A stretch of DNA of 64,000 nt from Bermanella marisrubri (GCF_012295615.1 NZ_CP051183.1:3065001-3129000); one strand, 5' to 3'. Shown: positions 36,014-46,497, counted from the first letter of the stretch. Program-made: numbers and translations. The notes: generated by a model from the letters alone, not told the origin.

Positions 36014-37474
36014 ATGGAATTCCTGGTTAATCAAAAATCAATCACTGAAAGTCAAAATAACGCCATCCTGCTATTTGTGGCAGAAGACAACAGCTTGTTT
36101 CAGCCTGGTAAAGATATTGATGAGAAGCTAAACGGTTTCCTGAGCAAGTTATTAGAGAGCAAAGACCTTTCGGGTAAAGCGGGCGAAACACACACTATCC
36201 CTCAGGCCGATGGCCCCCGTTTAATAGTTACAGGCGTTGGCAAAGCCAACGAAAAGGACGTAATCAAAGCCTTTAACGCATCGGCGGCAGCACTTAAGGC
36301 GAGCCCAAGTTATAACGCCAGCGTCAGCTTAGAAGGTATCAAAGTAAATGGCCGCGATGCCGCTTGGTTACACGAACAGCTAGCCATCGCGCTGCAGGGC
36401 ACCGTGTACAAATTCGACGAGTGTAAAAGCAAAAAAGAAGAGAAAAAGCCAAGTATTGAAGGCATTGAAATCCTCGCTGGAAAAGAAATGAAAACCGCTG
36501 TGAGCTTTGGCCAAGCCGTTGCCCGAGGCATGATGACAGCAAAACGATTAGGTGACTTACCAGCCAACGTTGCAACTCCTTCGTATTTGGCTGAACAGGC
36601 ACAGCAACTCGCCGCAGGTCATGATCGCTTGGACACTCAAGTACTTGACGAAGATAAAATGGAAGAACTAGGTATGGGTTCTTTCCTGAGCGTATCAAAA
36701 GGCTCCATTGAACCTGGCAAACTCATTTGTATGGAGTATAAGGGTGGCAAAGAAGGTGATGCTCCTCATGTGCTAGTAGGTAAAGGCATTACCTTTGATA
36801 CCGGCGGCATTAGTTTGAAACCAGGTGCTGGTATGGACGAAATGAAGTACGACATGTGCGGCGCTGCTTCTGTACTGGGTACGATGGCTGCCATCGTAGA
36901 ATTAAATCTACCGGTCAACTTCATCGGTGTCATTGCAGCAGCTGAAAATATGCCGGCAGGTCACGCTTCCAAGCCAGGTGATATCGTCACTGCCATGAAC
37001 GGCACCACCATCGAAATCCTTAATACGGATGCAGAGGGTCGACTGGTCCTTTGTGATGCTCTGACATACGCCATCGAAACCTATAAACCCGCCAGCATCG
37101 TCGATATTGCCACGTTAACTGGCGCATGCATGATGGCTCTTGGAAACGTAAATTCTGGGTTGTTCACACAAGATGAAGAAATGGCTCACGACCTGCAAAT
37201 GGCGAGCGATGTCTCCCAAGATGCGGTATGGCGCCTACCGCTGCAAGATGAGTATCAAGAATTGCTAGACAGTAACTTTGCCGATATCGCAAATATTGGT
37301 GGCCGCTTAGCAGGTGCAACGACTGCAGCGTGTTTCTTGTCTCGTTTCACTGAAGGGCAAAAATGGGCTCATTTGGACATTGCAGGTACCGCATGGCACA
37401 GCGGTGGTAAAAATAAAGGAGCCTCTGGGCGACCTGTTCCTTTGCTAGTGAATTACATAGCGAGCAAAGCGTAA
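36014..37474 (+). CDS. pepA: Leucyl aminopeptidase (PepA, M17)
   Basis: This is a cytosolic two-metal aminopeptidase. The C-terminal catalytic domain shows VGKGITFDTGGISLKP, MKYDMCGAASVLG and the family signature NTDAEGRLVL. Metal-binding Lys, Asp and Glu residues lie in these motifs. Its 486 residues are normal. The start follows CTGGAGATACA. In some bacteria PepA also binds DNA in recombination and gene control; nothing here tests that. It ends at a shared terminator. Confidence 0.96.
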   Translation: MEFLVNQKSITESQNNAILLFVAEDNSLFQPGKDIDEKLNGFLSKLLESKDLSGKAGETHTIPQADGPRLIVTGVGKANEKDVIKAFNASAAALKASPSYNASVSLEGIKVNGRDAAWLHEQLAIALQGTVYKFDECKSKKEEKKPSIEGIEILAGKEMKTAVSFGQAVARGMMTAKRLGDLPANVATPSYLAEQAQQLAAGHDRLDTQVLDEDKMEELGMGSFLSVSKGSIEPGKLICMEYKGGKEGDAPHVLVGKGITFDTGGISLKPGAGMDEMKYDMCGAASVLGTMAAIVELNLPVNFIGVIAAAENMPAGHASKPGDIVTAMNGTTIEILNTDAEGRLVLCDALTYAIETYKPASIVDIATLTGACMMALGNVNSGLFTQDEEMAHDLQMASDVSQDAVWRLPLQDEYQELLDSNFADIANIGGRLAGATTAACFLSRFTEGQKWAHLDIAGTAWHSGGKNKGASGRPVPLLVNYIASKA

Positions 37475-37495
37475 TAAATTTATCTACTCTGAAAA

Positions 37496-37518
37496 CAAGG
37501 GACCGCATGGTCCCTTTT
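37496..37518 (+). terminator. Bidirectional terminator between pepA and the SGNH hydrolase gene
   Basis: AAGGGACC (37497-37504) and GGTCCCTT (37509-37516) with a GCAT loop are followed by TTTC on plus, and on the minus strand by GTTTTC. Confidence 0.85.
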
Positions 37519-37523
37519 TCATT

Positions 37524-38651
37524 TTAAGCGAAGTCCAGTTTTTCAATCACCGACAAGAAGCGTTTCACTACCTGTGTACAACCCTTATCATTAAGGTGAA
37601 TAAAGTCAGCCCAATACTCAGGTTTTTGTACTTCGTTGCGCAAGTCGATGTAATGGAATCGATCTAAGTCTTGACCCGTTCGCTGGCGGTATAACTCTGG
37701 CAGTTCAGACATTTCCTCCATCAACACATCTAACATAAGACGAATGGCATAGGCTCTTTCTGCATGCACGCCTATTCGTTTTCCATCAACTGCCTGAGGG
37801 TTGCTGGGCCATCCTTTTTTATCGAAGCTCTCGTGTAAATTCGCGTCGTCCTTCGTAAAAATCTGTCCTTGTTCATTAATATCAACACCAATTGTGGCAA
37901 ATGCTCGGCGCGTCCATGTATGACCAATTAACTTAAATAGACGCCCTAAGATCAACCCAATATCATTAATATCGAAGCAAAAACTGGTGCCGCTATAAAG
38001 GTGAATGGGATAAGCATAACTGTGGCAAATAACATGGGCTTGCGGAGCAAATTCATCCCGATACAACAGCGCATTGAGGTAATGCTGAACAACACGCTGA
38101 GCCATAGACCTCAACTCATGAACGTCTATGGACTGCTCTGCACTACCACAATAGTCTTGCATTACATGGCGACGCATATGATTAATTAAGTCGTTGCCTC
38201 CGGCACTGAGTAAAATACAATCCAGATTCTGGCCTATATCCTTGTTCTTTAACACGGCATACAAGGTGGGTGACGGCAAACGCTCTTCCATAACGCCATG
38301 AGTTTTATCACTGGTCTTCGCCGATAATTCGTCAGCATGGTCGCCACTACGTTCGATTCGTAACGTCGTACTATTAAGACTCGAGTCAGAAACTAAACAA
38401 TCAATGACATTAGTCTTACTGGTTGCATCAAACCCCTGCAAGCCCGTAAAGAATCGCAAAACAAATCCAATACCACTGCTCAGACTCTTGAGAGGATAAT
38501 CGAACCAAGAGTCCCCTTCCGTTAGGATGGCAATTTTGCGTTGAGTTCCTGGTAACCATCCAGGTAGACGTCGCGTTCGAAAACGACTGCGGGCTAAAGA
38601 TTTAGCGTATCGCTCGGCGTTGCGAGTATAACGATAAGTAGTGACTGGCAT
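37524..38651 (-). CDS. SGNH/GDSL-type hydrolase-like protein
   Basis: This 375-residue protein has the SGNH blocks: block I ILTEGDSWFDYP (about residues 41-52) with the nucleophile Ser, block III LLSAGGNDLINH (about 145-156), and block V YWADFIHLNDKG near the C-terminus with the Asp/His pair. No signal peptide is visible; the Arg-rich N-terminus (RYTRNAERYAKSLARSRFRTRR) is unusual and basic. Esterase, lipase or acyl-group hydrolase are the options. It stands alone between pepA and a PlsC-type gene on the same strand. Confidence 0.75.
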   Translation of the reverse strand: MPVTTYRYTRNAERYAKSLARSRFRTRRLPGWLPGTQRKIAILTEGDSWFDYPLKSLSSGIGFVLRFFTGLQGFDATSKTNVIDCLVSDSSLNSTTLRIERSGDHADELSAKTSDKTHGVMEERLPSPTLYAVLKNKDIGQNLDCILLSAGGNDLINHMRRHVMQDYCGSAEQSIDVHELRSMAQRVVQHYLNALLYRDEFAPQAHVICHSYAYPIHLYSGTSFCFDINDIGLILGRLFKLIGHTWTRRAFATIGVDINEQGQIFTKDDANLHESFDKKGWPSNPQAVDGKRIGVHAERAYAIRLMLDVLMEEMSELPELYRQRTGQDLDRFHYIDLRNEVQKPEYWADFIHLNDKGCTQVVKRFLSVIEKLDFA

Positions 38652-38722
38652 CGGAGATATCTGCGTACTAGGTATATAACGCCATTTATATCAGGAATTA
38701 AAATGAGAAGTAAGTCACAGTA

Positions 38723-39412
38723 CTACTTTTCTAATGGCACATGAGTATCTAAGCGCTTTTGCATATCCTTTACCACTTCGTCACGAAAATCATGACCAAA
38801 TTCAAAGGGAAGGCTGGCTTTGTATTCATCAATATTCATTATTTGCAGATTCGCGCGAATCACTTTGAACACCTTTGGTAAAATTTGCCCTGGCGACTGA
38901 ATGTGATGCAAGCCACCACTGTATATGAACAGTATTTTACCCTTGTGCTTCTTTTCTAATATGTCCGCCACACCACCGCGGACAGTCATAGGCTTTCCAT
39001 GTTTGTCCATACCATCCCGACGCTTCATACGCCCCTCCGGTAATATGGCAACCAAATTATCTTTCGTCACAAGATTCATAAAGTTGTGCCATGATTCATC
39101 TTTCTTGCGCGTAATCGGAATCAGGCCCGGTAATAAACTATGATAAATTTTACCAGCAATAGGTCGATCATTTAGCGTGATATCTGCACCAGGTGCCAGT
39201 AAGTCCCCACTTAAGCGCCATAATACTGGAATCGGCGCGGCCCCTATGAATAAAGGCTCGAATAGACTGGTGTGATTTAAAAACACAATAAGCTGGACAT
39301 CAGAGAAGCGATCAAATCGTTCCTCGCTCAACCAGTTCAACTTAAAACGATAAAACAATACACTTAGAAGTTTTACCAACAGCATTAAAAAAAAACGAAC
39401 GAAACGTACCAT
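38723..39412 (-). CDS. PlsC-type 1-acyl-glycerol-3-phosphate acyltransferase family protein
   Basis: This 229-residue membrane-associated acyltransferase has an N-terminal hydrophobic/basic helix (MVRFVRFFLMLLVKLLSVLF). The catalytic block reads NHTSLFEPL, an NHx4E instead of the usual NHx4D. The substrate block is ILPEGRMKR (about residues 123-131). A lipid acyl transfer role is likely, the exact acceptor unknown. It could act on lysophospholipid or another lysolipid. The gene is divergent from the retropepsin-like operon. Confidence 0.75.
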   Translation of the reverse strand: MVRFVRFFLMLLVKLLSVLFYRFKLNWLSEERFDRFSDVQLIVFLNHTSLFEPLFIGAAPIPVLWRLSGDLLAPGADITLNDRPIAGKIYHSLLPGLIPITRKKDESWHNFMNLVTKDNLVAILPEGRMKRRDGMDKHGKPMTVRGGVADILEKKHKGKILFIYSGGLHHIQSPGQILPKVFKVIRANLQIMNIDEYKASLPFEFGHDFRDEVVKDMQKRLDTHVPLEK

Positions 39413-39663
39413 AAGTAACCTTGGTTTTTTTATTATTATAGTCTAGTTCAACAGCTCAGAGACAGCTGAGCTGGTACTCTTGCGCAAAGCCGATGTGCAA
39501 TAAACCGATACCGGCTCATACAGCTTTTTAAATTTGACTCATATTGAAACTTTCTACGTAATAGCAATCTAATGGAGGCGTTATATATGTTTGTTGTGGG
39601 CCGTAATGCGACTGCAAGCATTTTCCTCTAAAATATGCATCTTTATTTAATATTGGTTTTCGT

Positions 39664-40419
39664 ATGATCATCCGTTCTGCTTTTATTGCCGCACTCAGTT
39701 CATTATCACTGACCATTTCTGGATGTGCAGTTTGGCCAAGCCAAGAACATGTTGCAGTCACCAATGCAAGCATCGCAGAGCAAATTAAAGCTCACTGTTC
39801 TCAATTGAGTACTTCATCACAGTCAACCGACAAACTCGAAATTTCGCTGATAAAAGAACAGCAAAAACAATTAAACACCATGAATGAACAACTTGAGCGG
39901 ATTATAGCGGCTACTCCAGGGTTTCTAAATAGCGAGTGCAGCGCAGATCAAAGTAACGATGCCTATAAAAATCGAACCATTGTCGGTTCTAAAGAGTGGA
40001 TCTATGTATCTCCGCCTGGACACCACTACCAAGCCCGCATTGATAGCGGTGCTGCAACATCATCTCTTAGTGCAGTTGATATCGAGTACTTCGATCGTGA
40101 TAGTGAACGCTGGGTTCGCTTTGTATTGCAGCATGATGATGAATCTGAATCGGCTAGCCTTGAAGCAAAGTTAATTCGCCATGTGTTAATCAAGCAATCA
40201 TCAAGTCCAGAGCCGGATCGACGTCCTGTCGTCTCTCTTACTGTGCAGCTAGGCAATGATCTACGCTACGATACTGAATTTACTTTGACCGATCGCTCTC
40301 AAATGACTTACCCAATCTTGATTGGTCGCGAATTCTTGCGTGACATTACGCTTATTGATGTGGGTAGAGAGTTCATACATTCGAAATATAAGCCAAAAGA
40401 TTCCGGAGACAAACAATAA
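39664..40419 (+). CDS. Retropepsin-like putative ATP-dependent zinc protease (RimB-like) lipoprotein
   Basis: This 251-residue envelope protein has a lipoprotein-type signal (MIIRSAFIAALSSLSLTISGC, then AVWPSQEH). A coiled stretch follows (about 60-85), then an aspartic-protease-like domain with ARIDSGAATSSLSA (catalytic Asp in D-S-G) and ILIGREFLRD. Domain databases call the family 'putative ATP-dependent zinc protease', although the active-site pattern is retropepsin-like. It overlaps the next gene start by one base. The 250-base upstream gap (39413-39663) carries a CAGCTCAG/CTGAGCTG hairpin at 39452-39473 and no gene. Confidence 0.75.
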   Translation: MIIRSAFIAALSSLSLTISGCAVWPSQEHVAVTNASIAEQIKAHCSQLSTSSQSTDKLEISLIKEQQKQLNTMNEQLERIIAATPGFLNSECSADQSNDAYKNRTIVGSKEWIYVSPPGHHYQARIDSGAATSSLSAVDIEYFDRDSERWVRFVLQHDDESESASLEAKLIRHVLIKQSSSPEPDRRPVVSLTVQLGNDLRYDTEFTLTDRSQMTYPILIGREFLRDITLIDVGREFIHSKYKPKDSGDKQ

Positions 40420-41957
40420 TGACTCGCTTCGGATTTCCCTCTCGACTTTCATTTTACTTTTTTATCTTACTGATTTTTATCGTCGGTATCGTTCTGATTT
40501 TACAGCGTCACTGGGTATATGATGTACCGCTTTTGTATGGTGAAACAAAAACGATTTGGTCAATTGAAGCTAAAGTTGAATTCATGGCAGAAGACAAACC
40601 AGTAAAAGTAAGTATGGCGCGACCACCAAATCAGGAAGGGTTTACGGTATTGAAAGAAGCGGCTGCTTCTCCAGGTTATGGACTGCACTTTTTGGATGGT
40701 GATCGACCGCAAGCACAATGGAGCATCCGTAATGCGAATGGCAAGCAGACCCTTTTCTATCGAGCTGAAGTTTTAGTCAATGAGCAGGAGCAGGCAGAAA
40801 CAATTAAAGCTCCTAAAGTTCCTTACGTCACACTCCCTCAACCTTTTGATAAAACGGCAGACGCAATTCTCGCAGATGTTTACAGTGCTTCGTCAGATAA
40901 CTTCAGTTTCACTCGTGAATTGTTAAGTCGATTTGAATTCGAAAAAGAAAACCAGCAAATAAGTTTATTACGCAACCATTATAATGAATCCTTGCCAGTA
41001 CTTATTACAAAAATGTTGCACAAAGCGAACATCCCGGCCAGCATTATTTATGGTTTGGAATTAGAGGATGGCCGACGCCGTCAATCTCTGGTCCCCATGC
41101 TGAGAGTTTGGAATGGTGATGATCACCAGCTATTCTTTTATCCCTCCGATTCTTTTTCTGAGTATAGTACTCATGCTGACAAGCCTTTTTTACTTTGGCA
41201 AAAAGTTGCATCGCCCATTATTGAGGTAACAGGAGGGACCCAATCAGATATTCACTTCTCGATGATCAAACGAGAAGAATCAACCTACGCAAACATTTCT
41301 CAAACGTTATCCAGTCAATACGATTTTATGAATTTTTCTATTCATAGCCTTCCAATTGAAGAGCAAGCTATGTTTAAAACAATTCTACTCATTCCGATTG
41401 GCGCCTTAATCGTTTGTATTCTTAGAATCTTTATTGGCATTCGAACGTCAGGCACATTTATGCCGGTGCTCATTGCGCTGGCATTCATACAAACATCACT
41501 TATAACCGGCTTAGTTGGCTTTATTCTTGTGGTTACAGCAGGATTGTTTATTCGTAGTTATCTATCGAAATTAAACTTGTTGCTCGTTGCTCGAATAACC
41601 GCTGTCATCATTTCGGTCATTGCAATCATTAGTTTATTTAGCGTTCTCGCGTTCAAACTTGGCTTAACCGAAGGCTTAAAGATCACTTTCTTCCCTATGA
41701 TTATTTTATCTTGGACCATAGAACGAATGTCCATCCTTTGGGAAGAAGAAGGTGGTAAAGAAGTAATGATTCAAGGAGGCGGCAGTTTACTTACCGCAGT
41801 GTTAGTTTACTGGGCGATGAACGATCCATGGATTCGCCATTTGACATTCAATTTCATTGGCATCCAGTTCATCGTTTTGTCCTGTATTTTATTGATCGGC
41901 TCCTACACAGGTTACAGAGTGTTAGAACTATTTCGCTTCAAAGCATTGAGTAAGTAG
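40419..41957 (+). CDS. Inactive transglutaminase fused to 7 transmembrane helices
   Basis: This 512-residue membrane protein has one N-terminal helix (FYFFILLIFIVGIVLILQ). An extracytoplasmic transglutaminase-like domain follows (about 60-300), then a C-terminal bundle of about seven helices (about 320-505). In the transglutaminase region the catalytic cysteine position in LPVLITKMLHKANIPASIIYG has no Cys, in line with the 'inactive' family label. The gene sits between a retropepsin-like and an ATP-grasp gene, a trio recorded in comparative surveys of ATP-grasp systems. A role in handling a short peptide made by the ATP-grasp enzyme is inference. Confidence 0.8.
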   Translation: MTRFGFPSRLSFYFFILLIFIVGIVLILQRHWVYDVPLLYGETKTIWSIEAKVEFMAEDKPVKVSMARPPNQEGFTVLKEAAASPGYGLHFLDGDRPQAQWSIRNANGKQTLFYRAEVLVNEQEQAETIKAPKVPYVTLPQPFDKTADAILADVYSASSDNFSFTRELLSRFEFEKENQQISLLRNHYNESLPVLITKMLHKANIPASIIYGLELEDGRRRQSLVPMLRVWNGDDHQLFFYPSDSFSEYSTHADKPFLLWQKVASPIIEVTGGTQSDIHFSMIKREESTYANISQTLSSQYDFMNFSIHSLPIEEQAMFKTILLIPIGALIVCILRIFIGIRTSGTFMPVLIALAFIQTSLITGLVGFILVVTAGLFIRSYLSKLNLLLVARITAVIISVIAIISLFSVLAFKLGLTEGLKITFFPMIILSWTIERMSILWEEEGGKEVMIQGGGSLLTAVLVYWAMNDPWIRHLTFNFIGIQFIVLSCILLIGSYTGYRVLELFRFKALSK

Positions 41958-41961
41958 CGCA

Positions 41962-42930
41962 ATGATTTATCCATGGATACTCAAACAGCGCGGCATACTC
42001 GGTATGAACAAACGTAATATCGATTACATAAGTCGATATAATCCACGGCGTTTGTACCCCTTAGTCGATGACAAATTACAATCTAAACTGCTTGCAGAAG
42101 AAGCGAACATTCCAGTGCCCGAGCTGATTACGACACTAAAGAGTCAGCATGATGTTGCGTACTTGAAAAATAAACTCGAAGGCTGCTCTGGGTTCGCCAT
42201 CAAACCCGCAAAAGGCAGTGGCGGCAAGGGCATTATGGTACTTTCACGCGTCGACGAGCAACACTTTAGCAAGAGCAGCGGGCAGGTCGTCGGCTTGCAA
42301 GATTTACAACGTCATGCTTCGAATATTCTGGCAGGTCTTTATAGTCTTGGGGGTGCTCCTGATGTGGCAATCATTGAAAGGCTGATCGAATTCAATCCTC
42401 TATTTAAGTCGTTTTCTCATGAAGGCGTGCCTGATATTCGCGTTATCATTTTCAAAGGTTTTCCTGTCATGGCCATGATGCGCCTTGCAACACGAGACTC
42501 AGATGGCAAAGCTAATCTTCATCAAGGAGCTATTGGTGTGGGATTAGATATAGCCACAGGGAAGCCATTACATGCGGTACAACACGGTAAGAGTATTCTG
42601 ACTCACCCAGACACGGGACAAGCCTTGAGTGAACTCAAAGTCGATCATTGGCAAGAACTACTCACCCTTGCAGCCAGTTGTTATGAAATGTCTGGCTTAG
42701 GATATTTAGGTGCTGATATCGTATTAGACAACACCCGTGGCCCCATGCTTTTAGAGTTAAATGCCAGGCCTGGACTTTCTATACAAGTCGCTAATGGTGT
42801 CGGCCTGCTGCATCGCTTGAAGCCAATTGAAAAGATTGATCGATCAATACTAAATCGGGACGCTGCTGCTCGAGTGGCTTTTGCACAAGACGCATTCGCT
42901 AGCGATAGCCTGATCGAAGATCGTATTTAA
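41962..42930 (+). CDS. Alpha-L-glutamate ligase-like ATP-grasp protein (RimK-related)
   Basis: This 322-residue cytoplasmic ATP-grasp ligase would join an amino acid or amine to a carboxyl group. Visible are the N-terminal ILKQRGILGMNKRNIDYI, the ATP loop FAIKPAKGSGGKGIMVLS (about 75-92), PDIRVIIFKGFP, and the metal site LGADIVLD...LELNARPGLSIQ (about 248-275). It begins 4 bases after the 7TM gene. As a RimK-related ligase it may make glutamyl or similar small peptides; the substrate is not visible. Confidence 0.82.
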   Translation: MIYPWILKQRGILGMNKRNIDYISRYNPRRLYPLVDDKLQSKLLAEEANIPVPELITTLKSQHDVAYLKNKLEGCSGFAIKPAKGSGGKGIMVLSRVDEQHFSKSSGQVVGLQDLQRHASNILAGLYSLGGAPDVAIIERLIEFNPLFKSFSHEGVPDIRVIIFKGFPVMAMMRLATRDSDGKANLHQGAIGVGLDIATGKPLHAVQHGKSILTHPDTGQALSELKVDHWQELLTLAASCYEMSGLGYLGADIVLDNTRGPMLLELNARPGLSIQVANGVGLLHRLKPIEKIDRSILNRDAAARVAFAQDAFASDSLIEDRI

Positions 42931-43025
42931 AGCATTTACTACGTTACCCGAAAATGGCCTCCTCCCTTGGAGGCTATAGCCGAGACGGGTATACTGCTCG
43001 TCACTTTTCGCACCTAGTGATCAAC

Positions 43026-43454
43026 ATGACGTCCATCGATTTTTACATTTTAGGCCACAGCCAACAGCAAGCTCGCTTAAGCTTTGCGTGTCGCTTAGCT
43101 GAAAAAGCCTTTAAGGAAGGTCGACAAATATATGTTCATGCACAAGATGAGCAGCAGGCCAAGCAACTAGACGACCTCATGTGGGAATACAAACCAGAGT
43201 CCTTTCTTCCCCACCAAATCGTTGGAGAGCAAGCCTCTCAAACTCAAGTGGAGATTGGCTGGCAAGATCACCCAAGTCACCACTTTGATGTACTTATCAA
43301 CCTAGTCAGCCCTCAACCTAGCTTCTTTAGCCGCTTTGATCGTGTCTTGGAAATCGTCATTCAAGATGAAACCAGTCTTGCTCAATCACGTGCCCACTAC
43401 AAGTTTTATCGCGACCGTGGTTATGAGGTTACTCATCGTGACTTACGCGGCTAA
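43026..43454 (+). CDS. holC: DNA polymerase III chi subunit
   Basis: Chi links the clamp-loader complex to SSB. ATG 43026 gives MTSIDFYILGHSQQQARLSF (142 residues). The frame runs 24 codons upstream without a start signal. VHAQDEQQAKQLDDLMW and LPHQI and RVLEIVI match HolC. It lies before valS, as in most gammaproteobacteria. Here it is separated from pepA, its usual upstream neighbour, by about 5.5 kb of other genes. Confidence 0.9.
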   Translation: MTSIDFYILGHSQQQARLSFACRLAEKAFKEGRQIYVHAQDEQQAKQLDDLMWEYKPESFLPHQIVGEQASQTQVEIGWQDHPSHHFDVLINLVSPQPSFFSRFDRVLEIVIQDETSLAQSRAHYKFYRDRGYEVTHRDLRG

Positions 43455-43552
43455 AACACCTCAATAAATCCATCTTCTATCGCCTACTATCCGGTCTGAA
43501 AACCCGCTATAATCTGGGTCATTTTTCAGCGAATTTTAGGTGACTAGTCAGT

Positions 43553-46420
43553 ATGGCGATGGACAAGACATATCAGCCTCACGAAATCGAGAAATCTTGG
43601 TATCAAACTTGGGAAGACAAAGGCTACTTCGCCCCACAAGGTGGTGACGATAGCTTCTGTATCATGATCCCACCGCCAAACGTCACTGGCTCACTGCACA
43701 TGGGTCATGGGTTTAACAATGCGGTCATGGACTGCATGGTGCGCTACAACCGTATGAAGGGTAAGAACACCCTATGGCAGCCAGGCACCGACCACGCGGG
43801 CATCGCTACACAGATGGTCGTGGAACGTCAGTTGGCCGCACAAGGCCAAGACCGCAAAGCATTAGGCCGTGAGAAATTCCTAGAAAAAGTTTGGGAATGG
43901 AAAGACCACAGCGGTGGCACCATCACTCAACAAATCCGTCGCCTTGGCTCTTCTGTGGATTGGAGCCGTGAGCGCTTCACTATGGATGACGGCTTAAGCA
44001 ACGCCGTTCAAGAAGTATTTGTTCGCTTATATAAAGAAGACCTCATTTATCGCGGTAAACGCCTAGTAAACTGGGATCCGAAACTGCACACTGCGATCTC
44101 GGATCTGGAAGTGGAAAACAAGGATAAAAAAGGTCACATGTGGCACTTCCGTTATCCTCTAGCGGATGGCGTTACCACCTCCACTGGCGCGAACTATATC
44201 GTCGTCGCCACTACGCGTCCTGAGACCATGCTAGGTGATACAGGTGTAGCCGTTAACCCCGAAGATCCTCGCTACAAAGATTTAATTGGTAAAGAAATCG
44301 AATTACCTTTGGTGGGTCGTCGCATTCCGATTGTGGCAGACGAACACGCCGACATGGAAAAAGGCACAGGTTGCGTAAAAATTACGCCTGCCCACGACTT
44401 TAACGACTATGAAGTGGGCAAGCGTAACAACCTGCCCATGATTAACGTATTAACCTACAACGCTGAAATCCGCGCTGAAGCAGAAGTATTCGATAGCAAA
44501 GGCGAAGCAAGCGATGCATACAGCCGCGAACTGCCACAAGAATTTGCCGGAATGGATCGCTTTGAAGCGCGTAAAGCCATCGTTGCCAAATTAGATGAAC
44601 TGGGTTTATTAGACGAAGTAAAAGATCACGATCTTACCGTGCCGTATGGTGATCGCGGTGGCGTTGTCATTGAGCCGATGCTAACAGACCAATGGTATGT
44701 GCGTGTGGAAAGCCTCGCAAAGCCAGCTATCGAAGCCGTTGAAAAAGGCGATATTGAATTTGTACCTAAAAGCTATGAGAACATGTATTTCTCATGGATG
44801 CGCGATCTACAAGACTGGTGTATTTCCCGTCAGCTATGGTGGGGCCACCGTATTCCAGCTTGGTATGACGAGCAAGGCAATGCCTATGTCGGTCGTAGCG
44901 AAGCTGAAGTGCGCAAAGATAATAACCTAGGCGATGATATCAAACTTAGCCAAGACGAAGACGTATTGGACACATGGTTTAGTTCAGCTCTTTGGACGTT
45001 CTCCACTTTAGGCTGGCCCGAAGAAACACCTGAGCTAAAAACCTTTCATCCGACGGATGTATTGGTAACAGGTTTCGACATTATCTTCTTCTGGGTTGCA
45101 CGCATGATCATGATGACCTTGAAGTTCACTGGCGAAGTGCCTTTTAAGACGGTTTATGTACACGGTTTGGTTCGTGACCAAGAAGGCCAGAAGATGTCGA
45201 AGTCCAAAGGTAATGTATTGGATCCACTGGACATCATTGACGGCATCGAGCTAGAAAGCCTAGTAGAAAAACGTACGAGCGGTATGATGCAGCCACAAAT
45301 GGCCGCCAAGATTGAAAAGCAAACCCGCAAGCATTTCCCTGACGGCATTGCTGCTTACGGAACTGATGCATTGCGCTTCACATTCTTGTCTTTGGCCTCT
45401 ACCGGCCGTGATATCAAGTTTGATATGAGCCGCTTGGAAGGCTACCGCAACTTCTGTAACAAGCTTTGGAACGCAACACGCTATGTTCTAATGAACGTTG
45501 AACAAGAAGAAGGCATTGCGTTAACGGCTCAACAGATTGATGATTTAAATAACGGTGACGTTGAGCTTTCGTTGGCGGATCGTTGGATCATCTCTCGCCT
45601 CCAGCTAGCAGAAAAAACCGTTGTAGATGCACTCGATGGCTACCGCTTTGACCATGCAGCTCAGGCTATTTATGAGTTTGTTTGGAATGAGTACTGTGAC
45701 TGGTATCTGGAACTTTCGAAACCTGTACTCTGGGACGACAACGCCAGCGACGCGCAAAAGCGCGGTACTCGCCGTACGCTCGTCAATGTACTAGAAGCGA
45801 TCTTGCGCATGTCTCACCCGATGATGCCTTACATCACAGAAGAGATCTGGCAAACCATTGGCCCTATCGCTGGCAAAAGTGGCGATACCATTATGCTGGC
45901 GCAATACCCGCAAGCGGATGAGACTAAAATCGACGCACAAGCGGATACGGATATTGAATGGTTGAAAGGTGTCATCACGGGTATTCGTAACATCCGTGCC
46001 GACATGGGTATTGGTCCTGGCAAACCAGTTAAATGCTTCTTCAAAGACGGCAACGCTGATGATCAACGTCGCTTAGAAGCCAACCAAACGTTCTTGAAGA
46101 ATCTTGCCAAGCTTGAAGAAATTACTTGGTTGAATCAAGGTGACAAAGCACCGCTTGCCTCGACCGCACTGGTAGGCGAGATGGAAGTATTGATCCCTAT
46201 GGCCGGCAACATTGATGTTGATGCTGAAGTCAATCGCCTAAGCAAAGCCATTGAGAAGAACCAAAAAGAGTTGGATAGAGTCAGTGGCAAGCTGAATAAC
46301 CCTAAGTTTGTGGATAAAGCTCCAGCCGACGTGATCGAAAAAGAGAAAGCTAAATTGGCTGACTTTGAAAGCACTCACGCAAAATTGGCAGAACAGTTAG
46401 AAGCAATTAAAGCGCTTTAA
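43553..46420 (+). CDS. valS: Valyl-tRNA synthetase
   Basis: This class I aminoacyl-tRNA synthetase charges tRNA-Val and edits threonine. The HIGH-type motif is [14 protein letters not shown] (about 45-58). The editing domain runs about 200-345. [12 protein letters not shown] sits near 545. The anticodon-binding region and a C-terminal coiled coil ([20 protein letters not shown]...[20 protein letters not shown]) complete it at 955 residues, the usual length. The first ATG follows TTAGGTGA at some distance; a second ATG two codons on is also possible. It ends at a strong shared terminator. Confidence 0.97.
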   Translation: MAMDKTYQPHEIEKSWYQTWEDKGYFAPQGGDDSFCIMIPPPNVTGSLHMGHGFNNAVMDCMVRYNRMKGKNTLWQPGTDHAGIATQMVVERQLAAQGQDRKALGREKFLEKVWEWKDHSGGTITQQIRRLGSSVDWSRERFTMDDGLSNAVQEVFVRLYKEDLIYRGKRLVNWDPKLHTAISDLEVENKDKKGHMWHFRYPLADGVTTSTGANYIVVATTRPETMLGDTGVAVNPEDPRYKDLIGKEIELPLVGRRIPIVADEHADMEKGTGCVKITPAHDFNDYEVGKRNNLPMINVLTYNAEIRAEAEVFDSKGEASDAYSRELPQEFAGMDRFEARKAIVAKLDELGLLDEVKDHDLTVPYGDRGGVVIEPMLTDQWYVRVESLAKPAIEAVEKGDIEFVPKSYENMYFSWMRDLQDWCISRQLWWGHRIPAWYDEQGNAYVGRSEAEVRKDNNLGDDIKLSQDEDVLDTWFSSALWTFSTLGWPEETPELKTFHPTDVLVTGFDIIFFWVARMIMMTLKFTGEVPFKTVYVHGLVRDQEGQKMSKSKGNVLDPLDIIDGIELESLVEKRTSGMMQPQMAAKIEKQTRKHFPDGIAAYGTDALRFTFLSLASTGRDIKFDMSRLEGYRNFCNKLWNATRYVLMNVEQEEGIALTAQQIDDLNNGDVELSLADRWIISRLQLAEKTVVDALDGYRFDHAAQAIYEFVWNEYCDWYLELSKPVLWDDNASDAQKRGTRRTLVNVLEAILRMSHPMMPYITEEIWQTIGPIAGKSGDTIMLAQYPQADETKIDAQADTDIEWLKGVITGIRNIRADMGIGPGKPVKCFFKDGNADDQRRLEANQTFLKNLAKLEEITWLNQGDKAPLASTALVGEMEVLIPMAGNIDVDAEVNRLSKAIEKNQKELDRVSGKLNNPKFVDKAPADVIEKEKAKLADFESTHAKLAEQLEAIKAL

Positions 46421-46461
46421 CATCGTTGCTTGCTAGTGCAAAACAGCTAGACACCAAAATA

Positions 46462-46495
46462 AAAAAGGCCGCATTTTTAAATGTGGCCTTTTTTG
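46462..46495 (+). terminator. Bidirectional terminator between valS and the deacylase operon
   Basis: AAAAAAGGCCGCATTT (46462-46477) pairs with AAATGTGGCCTTTTTT (46480-46495), giving an A-run and a T-run on the two sides, so it serves both converging transcripts. Confidence 0.9.
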
Positions 46496-46497
46496 TT

